Of a stretch of DNA of 64,000 nt, positions 37,135 through 47,510 are shown one piece after another; the stretch's first letter is position 1, and the number at the start of each line of letters is the position of its first letter. This stretch comes from Selaginella tamariscina (taxonomy: Eukaryota; Streptophyta; Lycopodiopsida; Selaginellales; Selaginellaceae), in assembly GCA_003024785.1 (NCBI GenBank), contig PUQB01000636.1:62001-126000 (forward strand). Direction: 5' to 3'. Position numbers and translations under genes: made by a program. A model generated the notes under the pieces. That model saw only the letters and a list, made by a program, of their open reading frames with translations. It ran no database searches and was not told where the DNA came from.

Positions 37135-38181
37135 GAGAGAGAGAGAGGAGAGAGACGGACACACACACACACACGTATAACATGTATATGTATGCATTGT
37201 ACATACATAGATCTTTGGTATATAGCTTCATATATGAAATATACATAATTGAGTCTGTATATTTTAGCTCTTTTAGCTAAACACCATCAATTTATTGCAT
37301 GATTAAGTTGATGATTATCATTTGTGGACATACACGTGCTAGGTATATATACATGTTTGGAGATCATCTATATATACACATACATTCATATATCCATATA
37401 TTTATGGAGCGTATGTATAATATTTGTTTTTTGGTCTTTTTTTTAGAGATTTATATATATTAGTATATAGATAGTTTGTGCATATACATCTATTTCTGTG
37501 TAAATGTGTGATCGCAGCGCACGCGCACACGCATACATGTGTTTCATTCTATATTTTATATACAATATTACGAACTGTGTTTGTCAAATCTGTGCATAAT
37601 ACACACGCACGCACACCCTGACATATTACGTGACCTTGTCTACAGCATGCTTCAGAAGCTGAATGCAATGTTGAGAATCATTCTGGATTCTGTCTGCCTC
37701 TAGAGAGGCTTGAGAAGTTCGTCAGGCAATCGGGCGGTGTACAGAGTCTAATAAACAATCTCTCCATGCTTGCATTCCACAGGAAGAAGAAAGAAGGGAT
37801 TGCAGATTCTGTAGTCGAGATGGAGTCTGAAGTAGCTCCAACGAATTCTTCAACTACGGCAAGTCATGTATGTACAGATGCATGCATACATATCTATATA
37901 TATGAGCATAATATATTTGTTATGTAGATATATGTGTTTTGCTGGTAGATATGTGACTCTTGCTGAAAGATGGCTTGATATGGATATACTTGTATATGTA
38001 GATGTGTATCTGTATAACTAGTTATAACTGCCTTTATATAGCAGGACTTATTTCTGGAACCGGACTCTATTCCAAAGACTAAGGAAGAACTAGAAGAGGA
38101 GGAGAATGCAAACTGCCCGAGTCCCCATTGTCACGACTACTTAAACGCAAAAGCCTTCCTTCTCTGTGGTTCACCACATGA
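36547..38181 (+). CDS. CCG-binding-protein-1/MEE14-like plastid protein
   Basis: Matches, from memory of the family, the plant-specific CBP1/MEE14 proteins, in Arabidopsis linked to central-cell function and pollen-tube guidance and carrying a plastid-type N terminus. Exons: 36547-36678, 36765-36852, 36911-36984, 37646-37867, 38045-38181. Seen: a Ser/Ala-rich transit-like start (MAFLSCSGLVANNLAQC), VPKLEPFTQSR, the acidic core DECDLLDGDEAYKCWDAF, then LERLEKFVRQSGGVQSLI. The last exon needs a one-base change near 38115 to end in the family-like SPLSRLLKRKSLPSLW and stop at 38181; without it the frame ends at 38191 with an unrelated tail. Intron 3 is long (660 bases) and full of TA, AG and AC repeats. 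Confidence 0.72.
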
Positions 38182-38430
38182 AACGGACTGAGCACACACA
38201 CCGAGTACGTACTTATAGATCTTACATGTAATGTGTATATAGAGATGTTTTAGGTGACAAGGCAAAAATGAAGTATCAGTTGTATATAAGTAATACTCTC
38301 TCTATACAGACCCACCCATATGTGTCTAGTATGACCGAATCTGCCTCTATACATACACATAGACACACCCAAGTGTCTGCATATGTGTCACGGAGCGTAT
38401 ATAATACACTTAATATGTGAACAGATCAAT

Positions 38431-38729
38431 TTATTTATTCCTCCCCAGAGGGCGACTTCTTTTGGAGATATCATAATCCGTCTTCTCCAGGCTCTCTTCT
38501 TCCTCCTCGTCACGCCCATCTTTGCCCTTCTTCTTCACACGCTGTTCATAGCTCTCCTTTGCAACGTCATGCCCACTTTCCCATATCTCTTCTTCTCTCC
38601 AGAATCCCCATCCCCAGAATCCCCTTTGGAACCCTTCGCACAGAACCATCTCTCCTGTTTCCCAAACCAAGAAGAAGATAATCTTACCTCAGAATTCACA
38701 TTTAACAACCTTATCAGGGAGCGAGCCAT
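38431..38729 (-). CDS. small protein, unrecognised, possible mitochondrial presequence
   Basis: Single exon of about 98 codons if one indel near 38600 is allowed. The start (MARSLIRLLNVNSEVRLSSSW) is basic, hydroxylated and amphipathic, as in a mitochondrial targeting peptide. The second part (EEIWESGHDVAKESYEQR) is charged, followed by a poly-acidic run and a basic C terminus (SKRSRPLGRNK). The composition resembles small hydrophilic LEA-like plant proteins, but I do not recognise it. It is convergent with the upstream plus-strand gene. Frame agreement on both sides of the indel is the only support. Confidence 0.45.
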
Positions 38730-38769
38730 TTCTGTTCTTCCTTTGTCTCCTTGCCCTATACCTGCATAA

Positions 38770-38953
38770 CCCTGAGACGTGGTGTCTTACAGCATTGCCA
38801 CTTGTCCCACGGAATATTCTCTTTCCACCAGGTGGCATGTACAAGTGTCACTTGTTCACTTGCTCACCAAGTTTGGTAAGAAGTTTTAATTTATTTAATC
38901 TTTTGTGTTTTCTCTGTTATTATTTAGTCGTTTGATTGTTAATAATACGTGAT

Positions 38954-38992
<39 letters not shown>

Positions 38993-39868
38993 CACACACA
39001 CACAAAATGTTATAAGACAAGTATATTATTATTATTGATATATTTTAAGTAGATAATGCATTTAAATGTACATTAGACTTTTATATTTATATTATATATA
39101 TGTAATTATGTTTTATCATTTATATGCTTAGTTAAATACTTTAACATTCATATAGTCCACAATATGCATAAGAACATGTCCTCCACGTTCTCGACGTGCT
39201 CAGACAAAACTGTACGGCAACATTTTCTATATAAGATAAACTATTTTCAACGGTTTAGTTGGTCAGTATGTGTGTGTGTGTGTGTGTGTGTGTAATGGAA
39301 GACTTGTATATGGTATGTGTGTGTGTGTGTGTGTAATGGAAGACTTGTATATGGTATGTGTGTGTGTGTGTGTGTGTAATGGAAGACTTGTATATGGTGT
39401 GTGTGTGTGTGTGTGTGTGTGTAATGGAAGACTTGTATATGGTATGTGTGTGTGTGTGTGTGTGTAATGGAAGACTTGTATATGGTGTGTGTGTGTGTGT
39501 AATGGAAGACTTGTATATGGTACGTGATATAGGACGGCAATACATGTAACTTTTATTCAAACGTTTTCTATATAAGACACAAGCGATTTTCAAGGGTTTT
39601 GGGCCGTATATATGTGTGTGTGATGTGATGTGTGTGTGTGTGTGTGTGTGTGTAATGGAAGACTTTTATGGGGTTCTACTAGTGCTAAAGTCGGAAGAAA
39701 CGGTCTTCTGATGCCAATTCCATGTGGAATAAGTAATATTTTAATGCCGTTATGACCACGCGCTTTTGTGATGTGGACATATATATATGCACACATATAT
39801 ACAATATACTTTACGTATATACATATATATGCTTGCGTTGATTCCTTTGGAGGTTGTTAGTCCAATCA
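38770..39868. other. intergenic with microsatellites and a minisatellite
   Basis: Holds a (CT)n(CA)n tract at 38957-39004 and the compound minisatellite at 39262-39680. No coding frame is credible; all long frames are CVCVC or HTHTH repeats. Confidence 0.7.
39262..39680 (+). repeat. compound minisatellite: (TG)n plus a 23-base unique block
   Basis: TAATGGAAGACTTGTATATGG recurs at 39293, 39334, 39378, 39422, 39465 and 39500, with a diverged copy at 39653; the blocks are separated by TG runs of variable length. The flanks (ttttctatataaga...attttcaa.ggttt) are also duplicated at about 39222 and 39561, so a larger unit was copied too. Confidence 0.95.
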
Positions 39869-40035
39869 TGGATAGTTTTGATACCTGCCCTTCTTCAGAA
39901 ACAAGTTAGAAGTCACCTAACACTGCAAGAAATCAATATTCTCCATTACATCTTTATTCAGGTAAAATATATAAATGAATTTATTAATTATTTCAAAAAG
40001 AAGAATTACAATAAATGCTGTGGAAAGGGTAAAGC

Positions 40036-41358
40036 ATGGGCGGGAGAATGAAGAGAGAATTGCTGGGCCCTTATCTATTAAGGCTTGCCAGGAAATGTGG
40101 AGACCCAGAGAAGGCAGTGGAGTATGCTAAGAAAGCAGTTGAGCAGTCCTCCAGCAAGATGGGATTGGAGTATATACTTGGTCTCCAGGCACTGGCTGAG
40201 GCATATTCCAGATTGGGGAAGTTTGAAGACTCTGTAAACACCTTAAACCGGTGTTTAAACTCGGGTATTGGCATGGAAGATGTGTCTGCCAGGCTGCTAG
40301 CAAGGTCCTCTGTGTATATGCAGCTCGGCGAAGTATATGCTCTAATGGGATGGCAGAGATCCTCCTTGGATGCCTACCATTCTGCTCTGGATGCTCAAAT
40401 GGACGCTCTGGATGAGATGGATCCCTGTGTTGCTGAAACACAAAGGTTTTTGGCTGAGGAACACCTTAAGGTTAGTCATTTCATAAATGTGTCTATGTGT
40501 TTCATTACACAGACACTATAACCAGTGTTACTGTTATCATAAATTACAATTAGAATTTATAAATAGACTTAAGCTTAGAAATTCAATTTATAAAAGAAGA
40601 AATGAAGTTTATATAATAATAATATATCAAATTTATTATTATTACAAGAAAAGATTAATATTTCATATGAAAACCTTTATAAATAATTGGTAACTATTGA
40701 TTAACTTGTTACAGGCGATGCAATTTGAGCAAGCAGAGAAGCTATGCAAAGAGCTGCTCAAAACGCACGAGAGCAAGCTCAGATCTCAACCGTTAGAAGA
40801 ATCCAACGATCGCCGTCTGATGGCACTAATCTATGGCAGCAAAGGCGACCACGAGTCAGCGCTGGAGCAGCTCCTCAAGGCCTCGAGCATTTCTCCAGAG
40901 AAGCTGAAGAATATTCTCTTGAGCAGGCATCTATACAAGCTTGCATTGCCGACACGCTGACGGCACTTGGTCGTACGGGAGACGCCGAGGCGGCGTACGG
41001 AAATGCTCTGTCGGCTTTCAGGAGACTCAAAGGTGAAATGCATTCCGCTGTCGCATCCGTTTATCTGGGACTGTCGGATCTTCACAAGAAATCTGGACAC
41101 GTTGCAGAAGCTAAGTCGTACTGTGATGGAGCGGCCAAGATTTACGAAGGAGGAATCGAACGGCACGGAAGAGATGCACTAGTGAGCGGGCTTGTAGAAA
41201 CTGCAGCTGTGTATAGATCACTTGGAGAGAGTGGGAGGGCCTCTAAACTTCTAGAAATGGCTATGACTGTCGTGGGGATGGGATCCAAGGGGATTCTTGG
41301 GATGGGGATGGGATCCAAGGGAGTAGCTGTTCTTATTAGCCTCGAGTTATGTAGTTAA
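40036..41358 (+). CDS. kinesin-light-chain-like TPR protein (KLCR type)
   Basis: A tetratricopeptide-repeat scaffold of the plant kinesin-light-chain-related class, expected to hold protein partners at cytoskeleton or membrane sites. Two clear exons: 40036-40470 and 40715-41358. TPR helices such as LLGPYLLRLARKCGDPEKAV, LEYILGLQALAEAYSRLGKF and IQACIADTLTALGRTGDAEA are regularly spaced. One frame change occurs near 40895-40920 (between LLKASSISPEK and YSLEQASIQACI). The C terminus is odd: after KLLEMAMTVV the frame continues into a duplicated GMGSKG stretch and stops, short of the usual last TPRs. A possible upstream exon at 39869-39960 (MDSFDTCPSSETS) contains one stop. The true start is uncertain. 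Confidence 0.75.
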
Positions 41359-41472
41359 TAATCTAATAAAATTGTTTAAAATATAAATACGTTAAACAAG
41401 CACTTAATACTACATTTGTAAACTCTTGAATATAATTATCTTCGGTATTTAACAAAATAACAAATTACCTGC

Positions 41473-43774
41473 TTAATGAGAACAAACTCTTAGTAACTGT
41501 TCAGCTGCCCATGCTTCTCCAGGTTGCAAAACCACCTTGTCAAGCTGATTAAACAGACTGTTAATCTCAAACCAAACACACACACACACACACACACCAC
41601 AAAGTACATGTATTAAACTTACTCTCGCGTTCTCCACACACACAAATTCAAATATGATTCCTTCAAGGTCAAGTATGGGTTCCAAAGCACCGCATCCGTC
41701 CAACTGCATAAAAGCACAATAAGCTCGTAATACAGTAGAAATAGCTGATATATGTAGTTTAGCGAACATAGCTGATACACACACACATGTGTGTGTGTAG
41801 AGAGAGAGAGAAGCAAATGATATGAACATAGAACCATTCAAGAGAATCCAACATATACATGTATATGTAGACAATAAATATAGTATACTGTCTGTACACA
41901 CATCCCTGTGTGTGTGTGTGTGTTTGGGGGGGGAGTCCGCGCGTCCGTAACGTACCCTTTATTCCGTATGGAGATGGTATTTCCAAGACCATTGTCCAAT
42001 ATCAGTTCCCTCGGAGCATTCAAGTACATGCAGTCGTAAAATCCCGAAAAAGTCACGTCATCCCTGGAATTCACCGTTCAAAAGTTAAAATCCACGCACG
42101 CCCCACACACACACAACCTTTTCTCAACACCAGGAGTGGGGTTCTTCGGATCAGGGTCCTTGTTTAACGTCTTGCAACCTTTAAGGCCCTTAATAGATAC
42201 ATCACCAATTGCTGCCTGTATATCTAACCTTACTTTCTGGTGTGTGTGTGTGTGTGAGAGAGAGAGAGTACTTTAGATGGATAAGTAATCCTTACGTGGA
42301 AATAACTATGTAAAGCGGTAGTAAATGAAATCTCCCTCTCATCCACATTTTTCACATGAAGATACGTCCTAAGCGCATCACGCTCCAAAGTTACCTGCAA
42401 TACTTAAATGCTCTGTGTATGTCCGTGTGTGCGTGTTCTTCATTCTTATATAAGACCAGTTGTATATACGTGTGTGTATGTGTTAGATTATAAAGCTATT
42501 GATAATACCTTGTATGCAATCTTGAAATCGAAATCCCACATAGCACGACTATAATCTGAAGGTCCGAGTTCAAGTGTCACAGAGGGACTGCTTGAATAAT
42601 TCTCTGCTGTTGCAAGTGTCCACGGTACATTTCTTGCAAAACCATGCTGTATTAACCAAAATATGTAAACATTATTCATATTGTGCGCATGTGTGTGTGT
42701 GCGTCTGTGTATCTGGGTAGTGAACACACACACCCACACACACACATATATATATACATAAACTAAACTATGAATACACTTATCCATACTTGTTGCATAG
42801 CTTCCCGGTCCAAACTGAGGAAAACAATGAGGAATGCCTCCACTGAAATAACAGCATAAAGGGTTTTCTACATAAACACACACGCACACGCACACAACAC
42901 ACACACACACACACACACACCTGATGGGTTTTGAACCATCAAAAACTGCATCAGGCCGCACAAAAAGCAGCTCGTCTCCTGAAACTGTTCTCAAGACGTA
43001 ATACAAGCTCCAAACAGATTATTCTGCTGAACTGAAGGAAGATATATGCTATATATATCAAACTTTTTTACTTTATTATATTATGCAATGATACAGATTA
43101 TGTTGTGTGTGTGCGTGTGCGTGTGTGCGTTGTGCGTGTATCATCTCACCTGCCCTCTGAGCTGGATAGAACAACTTTCGGAAGTCCACCTAATCCGTCC
43201 TCAACAAGAATTCCTTTGATCCCAAAATGTTTATTCAAGCTTTCCGCTTCCGATCTTTGTGACATATACATTTGATACACATATAAGTATATAATGATGT
43301 ATATATGCACGATATACGATGCATATCCTATACAAACACATAACCGCATGTACAGACATATAAGCTAAAGATATATTAAAGACACTTATGCATATAGTAC
43401 ACACAGGAACATACGGTCGACATATAAATGCAATACGTGTGCGTTTCATGTGTGCACTTCAACATAAACCCACATATAATTTGGGGAGAACACGAGCACT
43501 CATCTATAAACGTAAACAATGCCGTATTATACACAGATGCATACATATACAAGAATACACTACATACGTATATGATGTATGTTCAATATACACACACACA
43601 ATATATATGTGTGTGTGTATGTCCATATTCATATGTCCAGTGACTCTAATATTATATATGGTGTGTCTGTCTACGTATGTGTGCGCAGCTAGATCTTACT
43701 TGGTTGCACGCACAACAAGGCGCTGACCGTGAAATCTGTGGAAAGAAGGCGCAACAGAGGATCTCCACTGCCAT
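41473..43774 (-). CDS. glucose-6-phosphate 1-epimerase-like protein (aldose-1-epimerase fold)
   Basis: Homologue of the plant putative G6P 1-epimerases, which interconvert alpha and beta anomers of glucose 6-phosphate. Exons about 43700-43774, 43153-43250, 42921-43030, 42790-42842, 42509-42646, 42296-42394, 42118-42215, 41956-42063, 41623-41703 and 41473-41544. Key pieces: DELLFVRPDAVFDGSKPI, GGIPHCFPQFGPG, HGFARNVPWTLA, ALHSYFH, IKGLKGCKTLNKDPDPKNP, FYDCMYLNAPRELIL, DAVLWNPYL, DKVVLQPGEAWAAEQL. Introns have canonical borders and many TG/AC repeats. Single-base losses appear near 42988 (ITSW region), near 42800-42815 (after FGPG) and near 41645, where a TTTT run is TTT before EFVCVENAR. The exon 1 N terminus is short and cysteine-rich. 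Confidence 0.88.
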
Positions 43775-44851
43775 GACGCATCCAATCGCCGCCTTCCTGG
43801 TGCTGGCGACAGGCATTTGGACGCCGCTACACTGGCTATCGCCTCACCCATCCTTACGAGTGATTAGGGCAAATTATGATTATCTTTTAAATAATTAGTT
43901 GAGTAAATGACTACCTACAGAAAAATAGACAAATTGATACATATATGAATCACTATTTATAGTTAAAAAACATTTGAAATTTACTTCAACGTATAAGATT
44001 TCAAAACTCTATATGAAAGAATAAATTAAACTGTTTTTAAATTTAAGAATGTTATTTAAATTATTTATGTAAGATATGTATTGCTTGTTATAGGTACGAC
44101 TGTTTTTAAGTATGTATATTTGTATATATATTTAAAGACATGTTTTTACAGTATGTATATTGTATATATTTAAGACATGTAATACAATGAAATTTGATAT
44201 TAAATGAGTATTAAATGACGATCTCTATTAAAATACGAAGAAAATCGCTAAGTACATATATATTTATAAAATGCACTCTTTTCGGTAAATGTATGTACGT
44301 GTGTGTGTGTGTAATAAATTCGTCTTCCATCCTTTAGTTATTATTTAATTTGTAAACATTTAACAATGTGTATCCTTGGGCATAAGAAGTTTCACCTTGT
44401 ATTAATATTGTCGTATTTGTATTATATTATATATACTATATACTTCCTTGTTTATTTTTTGTTAAGGTGCACTTCATATCTCTTATTATTAAGTATTTTA
44501 TTGATACATATGATGTTTATTATTAAAGTACTTTTAAATTTGAGTTTTTTATGAACGAATCCATTATTTAAAGTTATAGTGTATTTATTATGGTTTTTTT
44601 TAATATGTGCATTGCCGTGCATTGTAACCTAAAATTATATATAGGAGAGTTTTAAAATTAAATATTCTTGGTATATAGAAGCATATTCTAATGAATTCTT
44701 ATGACCTTGCTGATTACATATTTAGTAATTTTTAAATATGTTTACAATGATGTTTTAAGAGAATTTAAGTGGAGTAACTGAATATTCTTAGTATATTTAA
44801 GAATTTAGAAAAAAATTCAAAGACTTCAAAAACTTTTATGAATGCAAGGTG
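43775..44851. other. AT-rich intergenic DNA, no gene seen
   Basis: Upstream side of the epimerase gene and left flank of the short-LTR retrotransposon. Only AT-rich low-complexity sequence with a small (TG)n at 44299-44312. Confidence 0.6.
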
Positions 44852-45045
44852 TGTAAGATACTGTATATATAATACGTATATACGCATGTGTATATAACAC
44901 ATGCGTAGTGACACATGGGTGGTGATCTGGCCCCATGTGTCAGCCACGTGTCGCATGTGTGCCACGTGGCAGGAGGTCTCCTGTATATAAGCAGGGTTTT
45001 TGTAGCTGAATAATCTGACATTTCATTTATATATCTGCTCTTTCA
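44852..45045 (+). repeat. 5' LTR (194 bp) rich in palindromes
   Basis: Contains the near-palindrome TACGCATGTGTATA...ACATGCGTA, GACACATGG...CCATGTGTC, and two GCCACGTG motifs facing each other, followed by TATATAAG (about 44982-44989) as the likely TATA element. The same motifs are kept in the 3' LTR copy at 49538-49736. Confidence 0.85.
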
Positions 45046-45099
45046 TTGGTGGAGAAGTTGGGTATTCCTTTCTTCCCTCTTCCTTTTCTTGTTTCCATG

Positions 45100-46270
45100 A
45101 CAATGAATATGGAGACGGCTTTTAGCATTATTGCTACTGCTATTGATGCACAAACAAGTTGTTGGAGCGCTTTGTTGAGGGTTCGTCCTCCTCTTCCCCG
45201 CTGAGCCTCATGCCGGGGGATCTGCTTCTAGTACTCCTTCATCTTCTTCACAGGCCACAAATCCGAGGGTTCGACCCCGATCTTTTTGTGGTGATCCGGG
45301 AGATGATGTATACCACTGGTTTGATCATTTCCAAGTTGTTCGTTACCATGGTTGGGATGAGGCCCGTGCTCTCAGAGAATTCCCTACATGTTTGGAAGGC
45401 CCTGCGCTCAAGTGGTATAATGGATTGGCTGCGGAGATTCAAGCCAATAGTAATCGGTTAACGGAATGCCTCAAACGTACGTTTGGCAAAGTTGAGGATT
45501 CAGATGATGCTTTCCAACAACTGCATGCGATACGACAACATCCTGGTGAGTCTGTTATGCGGTTCAGTATTAGGTTCGGGGATTTAGTTCGATATCCTAA
45601 CATGCCTGAGCCCATTAAGCTCGGTATGTTATGGCCAACTATGCGACCCGAACTTGTTCGATTCGTTCGGGCTCTTCGTCCTACCACATTGGAGGAAGCT
45701 TTTGCACTAGCTCAACGTTTTGAGTTGGTGCCTGGTGAGGGCCGTGTTCCCCTTGGGTTACCTGCTCCTCTTTTCAGCGTGCTGATCCAATGGAGGTTGA
45801 CTGCTGCATATGTGCCCGCACGACAAGCCTTTCGTGGTCGACCTCGGGGCCCACCCCGTGGACCACCTCCACGAAATCGTCCTGCACCTGCTCCAGTTCC
45901 TGCCCGTGGTGGTCAAAATCCACGGATTCGTGACAGGAGGAATCGGAACAATGCAGGTCACCCAATCAAGTTCATTGTTGGGCCTGTTGGGCACCTGGAC
46001 ATACTTGGCGGGCATGCGATGTGTATCCTGATTGGCGTCCACCACATCCAGGCTGGCGACCATATGTTCCGGATGGTGTACCTGTGGCGGCCATTATGTC
46101 TGATGATGAGCTTCCAGATGATGCCTCTCTTGCGGTGGATCTGTTGCGGAAAACCAGTAATCGTACGGGCGACGGAGGGATCCCGTGCGATGGAAACTCC
46201 ACCTCCATGCTTTTTTCGCTATGCATATCAAGGGTTGCAAGTTCCACCAAATCATCCAGTTTTCACATTT
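45100..46270 (+). pseudogene. gag region of the short-LTR element
   Basis: Capsid-like segment (GPALKWYNGLAAEIQANSNR, LKRTFGKVEDSDDAFQQL, RQHPGESVMRFSIRF) then a Pro/Arg-rich stretch (GRPRGPPRGPPPRNRP). The typical Gag retrotransposon fold is evident, but no clean CCHC knuckle is visible, perhaps because the frame slips after about 45960. Confidence 0.75.
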
Positions 46271-47510
46271 TCTGCACGAGTGAATGATGTTTCAGTCACA
46301 GTACTTGTGGATACAGGATCTAGTATGTCTTCCATAACTACTTCTCTGGCATCATCGGTGCTCATTACCCTTAGACGAGCAGATAAGGTCTTGCACATTT
46401 TATATGGTAATGGGCAGTCTCGTGCAGTATCACAGTACACCACTTCGACTACGCTGGTTATGGGTGCCAACTGTAAGTTTCCCTCTGGGTCTCTTAGGGT
46501 TGTCCCTTCCCAGGTCTTTGACATCATTCTGGGATGTGATTGGTTAAAGCAGTCGAAAGGTACATGTGATTTTTCACTCTCTCCTCCTGTATTACGCTTG
46601 GAGTCTGTGTCTTTGCAGTCTGTTCCTTTACGTCCAGAGAAGTTGTTGCTGTTTGTATCACGCATACAGCTCCTTTGATTCCGGTCTTGGGGTGGTGTTC
46701 ATCTCAACAGGTTCAAATGCCGGATCCGTCACCTGAGTGTCGAGCACACTGCATCGAACAACTTAAGAAAATATGCAAGTTTGTTCAAATTTGATCTGTC
46801 CCAAGGTGCACGTGTGAAGACTCGACACTGTATACCCACCGGCAATGCAAAGCCTTTCAAAGTCCCGGTTCGACGCAGGTCACCAAAGGAGTTATCAGCC
46901 ATGCGAACAGCTGTTACTGATATGATTGGTAAACGAGTGTGTCGTCCGTCACGGAGTCCATGGGCATGTGAACCTCATTTGGTTCCCAAGCCTGATGGAT
47001 CTCTCCGATTTTGTGTGGATTACCGACCTCTTAACGATGTTACCATCAAAGATGTCTATCCACTTCCGAACTCTGCCGATCTATTAGATCGTTTGGGTCA
47101 GAGTCGATGGTTTACTAAGTTGGATTTGGCATCAGGATATTGGCAGGTTCCTATGGCTGAGGAGGATATTCCAAAAACGGCCTTCCGGACACCATTTGGT
47201 CTTTACGAGTTTTTGGTCATGCCTTTTGGATTGACTTCAGCTCCTGCCACCTTTCAACGCATGATGGATGAGCTTCTTTCCGATATGCCTGATATCACTG
47301 CCGATTTTATCGACGATGTGCTCATTCATGGGTCTGGTTCTTGGGAGGATCACATTCGTGATGTACGGCGCGTTCTTGATCGATTTCGAGAAGTTGGCCT
47401 GAAGTTGAAACTTGAAAAGTGTGTGTTTGGTTCGACCGACACCACTTACTTGGGTTACCGTATATCTCGAGAGGGTTTACAGGTGGATCCAATGAAGTTG
47501 CGAGCTGTTC
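46271..47510 (+). pseudogene. protease and reverse transcriptase of the short-LTR element
   Basis: Protease: VLVDTGSSMSSI, the aspartic DTGS site, near 46306. RT: RFCVDYRPLNDVTIKDVYPL, FTKLDLASGYWQV and MPFGLTSAPATFQRMM; the catalytic motif reads FIDD (DFIDDVLI, about 47308-47325) rather than YVDD or YLDD. Both aspartates are present. A stop and a frame change separate protease and RT near 46678-46780. Confidence 0.85.

Noticed and set aside
39262..39540. CRISPR-like pattern of regular repeats and spacers
   Set aside because: The constant blocks are separated by pure TG runs, not unique spacers, and the DNA is plant nuclear; it is a minisatellite.
39247..39593. Long repetitive frames reading CVCVCV.NGRLVYG or HTHTH.IQVFHY
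   Set aside because: Translations of the TG minisatellite in both strands; every frame is open because the repeat unit lacks stops. No gene evidence.
43388..43898. Overlapping plus-strand frames near the epimerase 5' end
   Set aside because: They lie antisense to exon 1 and intron 1 of the minus-strand epimerase gene, whose exons and splice sites are well supported.
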